Source of the DNA: Thermoplasmatota archaeon
Lineage (GTDB): Archaea > Thermoplasmatota > Thermoplasmata > Thermoplasmatales > GCA-001856825
Reading direction: 5' to 3'
DNA length: 32,570 nucleotides
Assembly (NCBI GenBank): GCA_023379555.1
Contig: JAMCQR010000038.1
Coordinates: 1-32,570, forward strand
The notes below the pieces were generated by a model, which saw only the letters and a list, made by a program, of their open reading frames with translations, had not been told where the DNA came from and searched no databases. This document shows, piece by piece, positions 7,971 to 16,028 of the stretch; the stretch's first letter is position 1; every line of letters starts with the position of its first letter. The translations under genes were made by a program, and so were the position numbers.

Positions 7971-10054
7971 ATGTGGATGAGGTAGTGATACATTATTATG
8001 GTGACAAAGAGAATCGATATTGTGTTGACCACTTTGATCAGTGGATTTATTGCGGGGCCCGCTGTGTCCTTTGTCGCGTCTCCTACCGTATCTCCAACCA
8101 CTGCTGCTTTGTGAGCTTCGGATCCCTTGCCTCCGTAATTCCCCTGTTCGATGTACTTCTTTGCATTGTCCCAAGCCCCTCCACCTACAGTCATCATGAT
8201 CGCAAGTGGGAATCCAGCAATTATCACCCCCATCAATAAACCGCTGACCGCAAGTGGTCCGAGAACGAACCCAACTACGATTGGTGTCAATACCGCGATT
8301 AGGGCGGGTACCATGAGTTGTCTGAGCGCCTCTTTCGTGACTATGTCCACTGCCTTCCCATAATCTGGCTCATCTTCTCCCGTTAGAATCTTGGGTTTGA
8401 GTTTAAACTGTGCCCTGACTTCCTCTACAATTGCGGAGGCTGCCTTTCCTACAGCATTCATCAGGTATGACGTGAAGAAGAATGGAAGCGATCCCCCAAT
8501 TAAAAGGCCCGCGACTACTATTGGGTCAGTGAGCTGGATCGTGCTGAACTTGGCAATCTTATCTATGGAAAATTGGTATGCTGCAAATAGTGTCAGTGCG
8601 GCCAGCGCAGCGCTTCCAATAGCATAGCCTTTCGTGACAGCCTTGGTCGTGTTTCCAACTGCATCCAGCGGATCAGTCACTTCGTCTCTCGTCTTCTTAT
8701 CGAAACCTGACATTTCTGCGATTCCACCGGCATTATCAGTTATCGGTCCGTACGAGTCGATCGATATTATCATCCCAGTTGCCGACAGCATACTGGCGGC
8801 AGCGATTGCTATACCATAGAGACCCATGTAAGAGTTGTTTCCAAAAGAGGTGAATGTAATGTAGTATGAAACCACGATACCTCCGACGATCACAACCACA
8901 GGAATGAAAACAGCCTGGAGACCGTATGAGAGACCTGTGATTATGTTCGTTCCAGTTCCGGTGACTGATGACTTTGCAATCTTTGCAACCGGGGAGAACC
9001 TTTCAGAAGTATAATACTCGGTCACATAGACTATAACTCCCATAATGATCATACCTATGATTGCATCGAAATAGATTGCAAGACTTCCGTTCATGAGATA
9101 GTAATCTATTGCATAGAATCCTATCGCGGATAGTACTACCGTCACTAAAAGACCCTTGTAAAGTGCGGTCATTATTCGCTGCTTCGGACCTTTTTTGACG
9201 AAGAAAGACCCAACTATAGTCGCTAAAATTGCAGTTCCTCCTATCGCCAGAGGCATGATGACCAGGTTTTGTGACACGTTTGCACTCAGACCGTTAATGT
9301 AAATGAAGTATCCAACAAGCATTGCGGATAGAGCAGTGACAACATACGTCTCGAACAAATCTGCCCCCATTCCGGCGCAATCCCCTACATTGTCTCCCAC
9401 ATTATCGGCTATTACAGCGGGATTTCTTGGATCATCTTCTGGTATTCCTGCTTCAACCTTTCCTACTAGATCTGCACCGACGTCTGCACCCTTCGTATAA
9501 ATCCCTCCACCAACTCTGGCAAAGAGGCTAACGAGAGAAGCTCCGAATATGTAACCTATCATCGGAATGGGACTTCCAAACCACATGTAAAATAGAACTA
9601 GTCCAAGGAGAGCAAGAGAAGCTACCATTAATCCAGTTACAGTTCCGCCCCTGAACGCAAGTTTCAGGGCAGGATTCAATCCTTTCTTCGCTTCAATTGC
9701 AGTTCTGACATTGGCTCTTACAGATATACTCATTCCTATCAGACCTGCAACGGCCGATCCAATAGCACCTACAAGGAAACCAATAGTCAACTTCCAGGCA
9801 TCGCTCAAGCCAGATGCAAAATAGAATGCAACGAATATTATTACCGCTAAAACTGCTGCAAATATGAATATGTTCGTGTATTGCCTCCGCATGAATGCAT
9901 TGGCGCCCTGTCTTATGGACAGAGAAATTTTCGCAGGTATCTGTTCAGTAACTGGAATTCGTAGAAGCAAGAAGCTCTGCAGGGCAGCATAGGCTAAGCC
10001 GATCAGTGTAGTAGCCAGTATGAACAGCTCCCAGCCGAATAGATTTGATGCCAT
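7967..10054 (-). CDS. hppA: Membrane-bound H+-translocating pyrophosphatase, K+-independent type
   Basis: Couples hydrolysis of PPi to proton export across the cytoplasmic membrane. At 695 aa with about 16 hydrophobic helices it has full family length. The catalytic loops are visible: DVGADLVGKVE, then DDPRNPAVIADNVGDNVGDCAGMGADLFE, and near the C-terminus GGGAWDNAKKYIE and GDTVGDATKDTAGPAINPL. The diagnostic position in GNTTKAVTKG is Lys (K471), which in this family marks K+-independent enzymes (the K+-dependent ones carry Ala). The ATG at 10054 directly follows a GGGGGAG stretch. It lies 130 bp downstream of sepF on the same strand. Confidence 0.98.
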   Translation of the reverse strand: MASNLFGWELFILATTLIGLAYAALQSFLLLRIPVTEQIPAKISLSIRQGANAFMRRQYTNIFIFAAVLAVIIFVAFYFASGLSDAWKLTIGFLVGAIGSAVAGLIGMSISVRANVRTAIEAKKGLNPALKLAFRGGTVTGLMVASLALLGLVLFYMWFGSPIPMIGYIFGASLVSLFARVGGGIYTKGADVGADLVGKVEAGIPEDDPRNPAVIADNVGDNVGDCAGMGADLFETYVVTALSAMLVGYFIYINGLSANVSQNLVIMPLAIGGTAILATIVGSFFVKKGPKQRIMTALYKGLLVTVVLSAIGFYAIDYYLMNGSLAIYFDAIIGMIIMGVIVYVTEYYTSERFSPVAKIAKSSVTGTGTNIITGLSYGLQAVFIPVVVIVGGIVVSYYITFTSFGNNSYMGLYGIAIAAASMLSATGMIISIDSYGPITDNAGGIAEMSGFDKKTRDEVTDPLDAVGNTTKAVTKGYAIGSAALAALTLFAAYQFSIDKIAKFSTIQLTDPIVVAGLLIGGSLPFFFTSYLMNAVGKAASAIVEEVRAQFKLKPKILTGEDEPDYGKAVDIVTKEALRQLMVPALIAVLTPIVVGFVLGPLAVSGLLMGVIIAGFPLAIMMTVGGGAWDNAKKYIEQGNYGGKGSEAHKAAVVGDTVGDATKDTAGPAINPLIKVVNTISILFVTIIMYHYLIHI

Positions 10055-10184
10055 CTCCCCCGAATTTTCATATCGTTATTAATGTTTACTTCATATTTTT
10101 TCTAAAAAAATGGCTATAAGCCGAGTCAACCAGCAATATAGCTTAGTGGGGAACCTGAAAAAAATTAAGTAAATGATTGAAAAA

Positions 10185-10562
10185 CTACAGAGAAGAAGGT
10201 GTTCTTATCTTATTTCTATCGATCTTCATTCCCCTCGGAGTGACAATGAGGTATCTATTCCCAAGAGCCACTACGTCTCCTCCATTGTCTCCAGCTGATC
10301 TCTTCAGTTCGCTCACTATCCGCCTCATCTGAAGTTCGTCGGATTGAATGGCCGCATAATCCAGTATCAGTAAATCCCCGTTCAACACTATCTCTGAAAA
10401 CTGAGGAACTTCTTCAAATTTTACTAATTCTCCTACCTTGACAGACGTGCCAGCTCCTGGCTCATCTGTGTATTGATATTCATTGAGATCTATGAACTTT
10501 CGTGGCTCTTTTGGAGGTCTATCCGTTCTGATAACGGTCTTTTTTCTGAATGTCATTGGCAT
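10185..10562 (-). CDS. sepF: Archaeal SepF, FtsZ membrane anchor
   Basis: SepF tethers the FtsZ ring to the membrane in archaea that use FtsZ. The 125-aa protein has a basic N-terminus (MPMTFRKKT), a linker, and the DUF552/SepF alpha-beta fold from about residue 40: VKVGELVKFEEVPQFSEIVLNGDLLILDYA, a helix with MRRIVSELKRSAGD, then GGDVVALGNRYLIVTPRGMKI. The start ATG 10562 follows AGGTGA at a spacing of about 6 nt, and AATATATTT about 25 bp further up may be its TATA box. Its partner ftsZ lies about 14 kb away in the same window. The promoter region is shared with the divergent tRNA-Tyr. Confidence 0.9.
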   Translation of the reverse strand: MPMTFRKKTVIRTDRPPKEPRKFIDLNEYQYTDEPGAGTSVKVGELVKFEEVPQFSEIVLNGDLLILDYAAIQSDELQMRRIVSELKRSAGDNGGDVVALGNRYLIVTPRGMKIDRNKIRTPSSL

Positions 10563-10728
10563 CGGTGTTCACCTGCAAATAAATATATTTCGCCTTAATT
10601 AATATTTTCCTAATAATTTCGTGCTCTCGGAGTGCACTATTGTATAACTCTTACAAATTTAAGATTCATTGAGTTTATCTTATTTCTACCAAGTCAGCAT
10701 GAAATTCTTTGGCCTAACTACCAATGGA

Positions 10729-10738
10729 AAAATATTTT
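10729..10738 (+). promoter_or_regulatory. TATA box of tRNA-Tyr
   Basis: AAAATATTTT-like A/T block whose centre (about 10734) lies 27 bp before the first base of the mature tRNA, the standard archaeal TATA distance. Initiation would fall at or next to the tRNA 5' end. Confidence 0.55.
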
Positions 10739-10760
10739 TGTCTGCAGGGATAACCCTTTA

Positions 10761-10862
10761 CCCGGCTTAGCTCAGTTGGTAGAGCGGTGGACTGTAGAGG
10801 GACAGCGCTGTGGCGCAACCGCCGCCATCCACAGGTCGCTGGTTCAAATCCGGCAGCCGGGA
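10761..10862 (+). tRNA. tRNA-Tyr (anticodon GUA) with 29-nt intron
   Basis: Acceptor CCCGGCT/AGCCGGG, D-arm GCTC AGTTGGTA GAGC, anticodon stem GTGGA/TCCAC, anticodon GTA at 10794-10796, T-arm GCTGG TTCAAAT CCGGC, discriminator A73. Between position 37 (G, 10797) and 38 (A, 10827) sits an intron at 10798-10826, the canonical archaeal 37/38 site. The intron is GC-rich and can form the helix needed for a bulge-helix-bulge splice substrate. There is no encoded CCA. Confidence 0.95.
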
Positions 10863-10983
10863 TCCGTAGAATATGATAAGTTCAATTCCAACTTTTTAGA
10901 TGGGAAGGAGACAAAAAATCTGTAACACCTATTTTGGCAATTAGAAGCTGGAAAGGAGCAGATGCGCACCTCAGTTTGTGGAT

Positions 10984-11688
10984 CTAATAGATCTCACAAC
11001 TGTGATTTTGTTCGGTTACATAATGTACTTCTGGAAAAATGCCACATGCCGTGCCAATGCTACTTGCCAGCTCCTCACTGACCGCTTTCACTGCATCGAA
11101 TGTTGGTGGTGGGAGGGCCTCCACGATAACAAAGGCATTTCTGGTATCCTCAGTGAGCTTTGTCTTCTCAGATTCTCTCCAGTTCCACTTCGCGCATACA
11201 ACTTCATCCCCAGAAACGTACACGATCTCCCCCTTACTTACCTTAGTCTCTTCCTTTGATCCGAGTTGAGTGTACTTTTCACTTCCTTCTGAGTACTTTA
11301 GGAGTATGTCTCCCTTCATTTTGTCTATATCTTCACCACCACACGGCATATGGTACTTCAACGAGATATAATTATAGGAGTCCACAAGTTTGTTAATGTG
11401 AGGAATAGAGTCACCCTTGATCACTCTTCTAGCAATTGCTTCGCTCGAACACTCGAATTTTGTCGGTTCAACTCCGAAAGAGGAGTAAGCTCTTCTCCAT
11501 TCCTTGAAGTATGGTACAGAACCCAGTCACTCATTCACAAACTCCTGTCTATTACTCTCTTCAGCAGACTTGATTTTTTGAAGGAGCTCTTCGTCTGTGC
11601 CAACGTTATTGACTCCTTTACATACGACAACTCCGCACATAAAATTTGGAAACTTCTTGAAAATTTGCTCATCTATCTTGAATTTCAT
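10984..11688 (-). pseudogene. B3/B4 tRNA-binding domain protein interrupted by one in-frame TGA
   Basis: The B3/B4 domain is the editing-type fold of phenylalanyl-tRNA synthetase beta, found here as a stand-alone protein of about 234 codons. The first part (from ATG 11688: MKFKIDEQIFKKFPNF...VGVNNVG-like segment) runs to a TGA at 11527-11529. The same frame then continues without any indel through FKEWRRAYSSFGVEPTKF, ARRVIKGDSIPHINKLVDSYN, ISLKYHMPCGGEDI, KGEIVYVSGDEVVCAKWNWRES and TRNAFVIVEALPPP, all family motifs. So a single stop codon splits an otherwise intact gene. Options are a recent nonsense mutation, a sequencing error or readthrough. The codon would be CGA or TGG/TGC-like in a repaired version. 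The start at 11688 follows GGGGA by about 11 nt; an ATG at 11772 is less likely. Confidence 0.8.
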
Positions 11689-11819
11689 CGCGTTCGATTT
11701 CCCCAAATGCAATGGATAGATAACGATATCACTTCTAAAAACTGCTATAAACTGAGCTCGCCTTGAAATCACTCAAAGAGAAAATACTCGCAACCATCGT
11801 GCTCGTTTCAATTTCGTGC

Positions 11820-13865
11820 CTACCTTCTGGATCTAATTATGCTAATTCCCACTGCAGCAAATAATATAATCACAACTATAAGGTAGATCAGAGATGAGGG
11901 ACTTGAATTCCTGGAGAGGCTTGTGACCGGAATGTGAGTCGCATTATTGGAAGTTACCGTCACGTTGGTGGTATAAGATTTGTAACCCTGGGCAGATATT
12001 TCTACGGAATAATTTCCTGGTATGAGCGAGATATTGTATTGGCCATTAATTGGTTTATACATCATTCCATTTACATAGATCGAAGCGTTAGCCGGGACAA
12101 TGCTACCCACAATTGACCCATTAATGATAGAGAAGGTAACGTAATTCAAAGTTGACTCACCATTAACAGTCACCGATCCCTGTGAAGGAGAAGAAGCATA
12201 GTCGCTAGAGGTGGCAATCGTGAAATCGTAGGTGCCATTTGTGACATCAAAAATGACAGTATCATTTGTTGAATTCTTCTCGTATGCCCCGATGAGGTTT
12301 ACGGACCAGCTTGAACCTTTCGGTAAACCCGACTCAACAAAAGACATCCTGAAAAGAATAGGATTAAAGGAGATCTTGATCGTAAGAGAGCTGCCGTTAA
12401 CAATCATAGATCCAGATTCATTACGATTCAGGTAGTTCTTGTCTGAGGAATAGATTGAATAATCATATGTCCCATTTGGCAGGTAAAGGTTGTAATAATC
12501 AAGATTCCTTACTATCACAGGAGCTATACCCGTGATGTTCAGGTCCCATTGGCTGGACGAAGGTAGACCATTTTCCAAGAATTCGACTCTATAGACGTCT
12601 TTTGTAATTTTGGATTGCTTTCCAGCACTTAGCGTGACGTTTCCAAGATATGTGGAGATTCCGGTGGCATAATCGTACAAACTAACTGAATAAGTTCCAG
12701 GGAACAACGTCACATTAACAATATAATCTGAGAACTCGGTTAAGTTGGTGTCATTAACAAATAGAGCTCCATCTTTGATGGACGATACTATCATGAGTGA
12801 AGAAAGCTCGCCTGAAGAGTAAATCAATCCTAGAGGGCTGGGCCCGGGTGACATACTTGATTCAGGTTGACCGTCAGTAGGATTGTGCACTCTGGAGCTG
12901 TTAAAGTTGTAGACGCGCTCTAGGGTGTCGCTTCCAAAGTTGTACGCATTCTGTATGGCCTGATAGTTGTTCCCATTATAGTAGTCCAGCATCAGGTACA
13001 GGGATGAGTTGACGTCCGAGGTCTGGCTACCATTTCCAGGTCCTCCCATAACCAGTTCTGCATCATAGTATGCGCCAGATGGGTTGTAAGCTGCACCATC
13101 AACGTAAAAATAAGGGACTGCGCCTGACTTTGTCACAAAGTGAAAGATCGCTTTATCATACGCGATCCATCCATGACCGTCATTGTAAAGAAACACGACT
13201 TCGGGAATTCCAAGCGAACTTACGGTCGCATTCATTTTTAGGTAGATCGTGGTAGGGTACCTCAGAGAAATATTGTTGCCACTGGATGAGTTTGAAGCAA
13301 AATCAAAGTAAAAATAGGAGTTTCCTGCACTTGATACGGTACCGTTTCCAAGGACGGTGGAGTTGAACATATTTGCATTTGAGCTCGAAAGGTTCCAGAT
13401 ATTGTCTAGGAAAGACGCTTCATTATTCGAAGTGTTGAGATATAAGACATCTTGAACCCAATAAACGTAACTCTTTCCCTCGTATGAAAATACCATGTTC
13501 AGATTGAGTTGGAAAGTCACGTTACCGAGAACAAAACGTGAAGAGTTGTACGTTTTTAAGGAGTTTACATCTATCACCCCGAGGAACGATTCCGACGAGT
13601 AATTGTAAGGAACTCCGTTCAATCCTAACCCATAGTCAGCAATACCCATTGGAGCAGGCTCGTTAATATAGCTGAGGTAAGGATTAACCTGGGAGTTTTG
13701 ATGATTTGATTCGAGTTTGGGATTCGTTACTTCGGGCGATTGCAGATGAGGAGAGGTGTTGCTGGGTGTTGAGATGTTAGTAACAACTGCGAGTGTCGAA
13801 GAGGTAATCAAGATAACTAGGACAATTACTGAGATCTCTCTAGAGTGGCTCTTCAATTTCCTCAT
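11820..13865 (-). CDS. Thermopsin-family (A5) acid protease with Ig-like and PEGA-like C-terminal domains
   Basis: Secreted, membrane-anchored protein of 681 aa. A signal or anchor helix is at residues about 11-29. The thermopsin domain follows, with NEPAPMGIADYGLG (68-81), YVYWVQDVLYLNTSNNEASFLDNIWN (133-158) and PEVVFLYNDGHGWIAYD, motifs of the thermopsin peptidase family first known from Sulfolobus. C-terminal to it are two related Ig-like modules opening with EFLENGLPSSSQWDL (428 onward) and SFVESGLPKGSSWSV (508 onward), then a PEGA-like module (about 583-645, with ASIYVNGMMY and ISLIPGNYSVEISAQGYKSY), and a C-terminal transmembrane helix with an RSRR tail. Dozens of N-glycosylation sequons are present. 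A TATA-like AATATATC lies about 40 bp upstream. Probable role: extracellular protein digestion at low pH. Confidence 0.88.
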   Translation of the reverse strand: MRKLKSHSREISVIVLVILITSSTLAVVTNISTPSNTSPHLQSPEVTNPKLESNHQNSQVNPYLSYINEPAPMGIADYGLGLNGVPYNYSSESFLGVIDVNSLKTYNSSRFVLGNVTFQLNLNMVFSYEGKSYVYWVQDVLYLNTSNNEASFLDNIWNLSSSNANMFNSTVLGNGTVSSAGNSYFYFDFASNSSSGNNISLRYPTTIYLKMNATVSSLGIPEVVFLYNDGHGWIAYDKAIFHFVTKSGAVPYFYVDGAAYNPSGAYYDAELVMGGPGNGSQTSDVNSSLYLMLDYYNGNNYQAIQNAYNFGSDTLERVYNFNSSRVHNPTDGQPESSMSPGPSPLGLIYSSGELSSLMIVSSIKDGALFVNDTNLTEFSDYIVNVTLFPGTYSVSLYDYATGISTYLGNVTLSAGKQSKITKDVYRVEFLENGLPSSSQWDLNITGIAPVIVRNLDYYNLYLPNGTYDYSIYSSDKNYLNRNESGSMIVNGSSLTIKISFNPILFRMSFVESGLPKGSSWSVNLIGAYEKNSTNDTVIFDVTNGTYDFTIATSSDYASSPSQGSVTVNGESTLNYVTFSIINGSIVGSIVPANASIYVNGMMYKPINGQYNISLIPGNYSVEISAQGYKSYTTNVTVTSNNATHIPVTSLSRNSSPSSLIYLIVVIILFAAVGISIIRSRR

Positions 13866-14018
13866 CTTTTAGAAAACTTAAGCAAACTAAGAGATATATT
13901 ACTTGTCTCACGGCCATTTTCACCGAGACTTCGTGATAATCTTTCCGCTACACGTTATTCTTGTCAGGTTTTCCTTAACCGATTTCCGGTACAATAATCG
14001 ATGAATTGGTAAGAATTA

Positions 14019-15476
14019 CTAGAATGACCTGTTTGTATAATTGGGTGGTTCGCTCAAGAGCATTACGTTATGAGGATGACTCTCACTCATTCCAGCCTGT
14101 GTGATTACGACGAACTTCCCGTTCTCCCTCAGCTTTGAAATTGTCGAAGATCCGGTGTAGCCCATCCCTGATTTAAGTCCACCTATTAGCTGGAATATCT
14201 CTTCTGCAACTTTTCCCTTATATGGTACTGCACCTTCAACTCCCTCTGGCACAAACTTCCCTGAGCCCAACTTACCATATCTGTCGCTCTCTCCGCCCAT
14301 TACTGCCCCCAGAGATCCCATTCCCCTGTAGGTCTTGTATCTCCTTCCTGAAATGTTAACTTCCGTTCCTGGAGCTTCATCGGTCCCCGCCAACAGTGAG
14401 CCGAGCATAACTGAACTTGCGCCCGCTGCAATAGCCTTCACAATATCGCCGGAGTACCTGATTCCACCATCGGCAATAACTGGGATGCCGTACCTTTCTG
14501 CAACCTCAGATGCTTGAGCCACCGCGGTTAACTGGGGAACTCCTATTCCGGCAACTATCCTGGTTGTACAGATTGAACCTGGCCCAACTCCGGTTCGTAT
14601 TCCGTCGACTCCAACCGAGATCAGGTCTTCTGCTGCTTGCGAAGTGGCTATATTCCCTGCGATAATATCTATCTCTATTTCCTTCCTCATCTTCTTGACC
14701 GAATCTATTAAATTGAGATTGTGTCCGTGAGCGCTGTCTACGACGATCACATCCGCCCCCGCGTCCTGTAGAATTTTGGCCCTCTCCAGGTCAAACGCTC
14801 CCACGGCAGCCCCAACCAGGAGTTTGCCTTCTTCATCTCTGGCTGCAAGAGGGTCTTGTTCCCGTTTCATTATATCTTTTGCAGTGATCAGGCCGACCAG
14901 ATTGCCGGAATCGTCGACGAGTGGGAGTTTCTCTATCTTCTTCTGATTCATTATGCTCAGCGCCTGTTCCACAGTGAGATTTCCGTTGCCTGTGATAACT
15001 TCCTTGGTCATTACTTCTCGAACTTTCTGGACTCCTCCTTTGAGGAATCTGATGTCCCTGTTTGTCAAGATTCCTACTAATTTCTTGTCTACAATAACTG
15101 GAAGACCCGCAATTTTCTTTTCCTTCATCAATTTGATGGCCTCCTGCACGGATGTATCAGGATCTATGGTGTAGAGGTCCCTTATGATTAGGGACTCCTC
15201 CCTCTTCACTTTCTTGATCATTTCCGCTTGAATTTCTCTCTTGTTGTTTCTGTGGATTATTCCTATACCACCTAACCTTGCGAGTGCAATCGCCATATCT
15301 GCCTCGGAGACCGTGTCCATGGGAGAGGATACTATTGGGATGTTCAGTTTGATGTTCCTCGTTAGAGAGGATTCAACGTTCACTCCAGCGGGTTCCACCC
15401 TGCTAGGGCCTGGAATTAGAAGAACATCATCGTAAGTATAACCCATCTTGGCTTCTTCGAGTTTTGATATAAACAT
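14019..15476 (-). CDS. guaB: Inosine-5'-monophosphate dehydrogenase
   Basis: NAD-dependent oxidation of IMP to XMP, the committed step to GMP. 485 aa, full length. The N-terminus has [13 protein letters not shown]. Two CBS domains interrupt the TIM barrel (about residues 92-205, with [19 protein letters not shown] and [20 protein letters not shown]). The catalytic part has [11 protein letters not shown], the loop [13 protein letters not shown] with the nucleophile C303, [15 protein letters not shown], the flap [14 protein letters not shown] segment, and a C-terminal [13 protein letters not shown] 15476 is preceded by GGGG at 4 nt. It is a single gene with no guaA beside it. Confidence 0.97.
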   Translation of the reverse strand: MFISKLEEAKMGYTYDDVLLIPGPSRVEPAGVNVESSLTRNIKLNIPIVSSPMDTVSEADMAIALARLGGIGIIHRNNKREIQAEMIKKVKREESLIIRDLYTIDPDTSVQEAIKLMKEKKIAGLPVIVDKKLVGILTNRDIRFLKGGVQKVREVMTKEVITGNGNLTVEQALSIMNQKKIEKLPLVDDSGNLVGLITAKDIMKREQDPLAARDEEGKLLVGAAVGAFDLERAKILQDAGADVIVVDSAHGHNLNLIDSVKKMRKEIEIDIIAGNIATSQAAEDLISVGVDGIRTGVGPGSICTTRIVAGIGVPQLTAVAQASEVAERYGIPVIADGGIRYSGDIVKAIAAGASSVMLGSLLAGTDEAPGTEVNISGRRYKTYRGMGSLGAVMGGESDRYGKLGSGKFVPEGVEGAVPYKGKVAEEIFQLIGGLKSGMGYTGSSTISKLRENGKFVVITQAGMSESHPHNVMLLSEPPNYTNRSF

Positions 15477-15912
15477 ATACCCCTAACATATGTGATAATA
15501 AAATGTTATCCAAATATAGCTGGACAGAGCATTATTCTACACAGATTACAGACTTCGAGTTTTAGTTGCGAAAACGAGTGCGTAACAGAACTGGCGGGTC
15601 GAGTTGATACATAATTGGAAAGTTACCAGACGATAAAATTTGAGCTTGTTTTGGAATCGAAAAACATCATCTCCAACCTCTGAGAATCTGACTTGATATT
15701 GATAAGTGATTGCATTATTGTTTTTTCTTGTTGAGACATAAAACAAATAAGAAGAATGGTACAAAAAGACTGATTCGACCAGTAAAAAATTGGAGTTATC
15801 TTAAATGGCCTAAGTCTTTTGCTCTCCAACCGAGAATTCGATCAATCGTCTTAGCAATAGTTTCCAACATTTGCAGCTTTTGAGGGTATTTTTGCCCCTA
15901 GCCGGCAAGAAT
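15477..15912. other. 435-bp gap between guaB and the thiamine operon
   Basis: Holds the guaB promoter on the left and the thi promoter on the right. No gene is recognisable. On the minus strand at 15796-15870 a 24-codon ORF (MLETIAKTIDRILGWRAKDL...) has a helix-like composition and is open about 10 codons further upstream; it may be a relic or chance. Confidence 0.45.
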
Positions 15913-15913
15913 A

Positions 15914-15921
15914 GTTTTATA
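15914..15921 (+). promoter_or_regulatory. TATA box of the thiBPQ operon
   Basis: TTTTATAT ahead of the TPP aptamer. With the usual archaeal distance of 25-27 bp from the box centre, initiation falls near 15943-15945, practically at the first conserved base of the aptamer. Confidence 0.5.
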
Positions 15922-15940
15922 TCTCGTTTCGATGGTGAAT

Positions 15941-16024
15941 CACAGGGGAGCTCACGTACGTGGGCTGAGAGGATCGAGTAGATCGACCCAACGAACCTGA
16001 CCCAGATAATACTGGCGGAGGGAA
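15941..16024 (+). promoter_or_regulatory. TPP riboswitch (THI-box)
   Basis: The conserved thiamine pyrophosphate aptamer elements occur in order: AGGGGAGC (15944-15951), a CACGTACGTG hairpin (P3), GGGCTGAGAGGAT (15962-15974) with the pyrimidine-sensor CUGAGA, an accessory GATC...GATC hairpin, GACCC (15985-15989), GAACCTGA (15993-16000), then CCAG-ATAATA-CTGG (16002-16015, P5 with its conserved loop) and GGCGGAGGGA at the 3' end. The GGAGGG at 16017-16022 is both part of the conserved 3' strand and the best Shine-Dalgarno for thiB, whose ATG is 6 nt away at 16029. Ligand binding should therefore hide the ribosome site. THI-boxes are known from Thermoplasma species. Confidence 0.95.
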
Positions 16025-16028
16025 TGAA

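Noticed and set aside
8151..9500. Several plus-strand ORFs opposite hppA
   Set aside because: Shadows of the highly conserved pyrophosphatase on the minus strand.
10632..10925. Plus-strand 97-codon ORF
   Set aside because: It runs straight through the tRNA-Tyr gene and its intron; chance frame.
12600..13300. Repeated Asn/Ser/Thr-rich codons as a possible DNA repeat
   Set aside because: Reflects glycosylation sequons in the thermopsin-like protein, not nucleotide-level repeats.
15546..15829. Two minus-strand ORFs of about 70 codons between guaB and thiB
   Set aside because: Biased composition rich in Phe, Ser, Gln and Asn, overlapping each other in different frames, no motif and no start signal.
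15796..15870. 24-codon minus-strand ORF with helix-like sequence
   Set aside because: Too short to call; no ribosome site or recognisable family, although it may be a relic.
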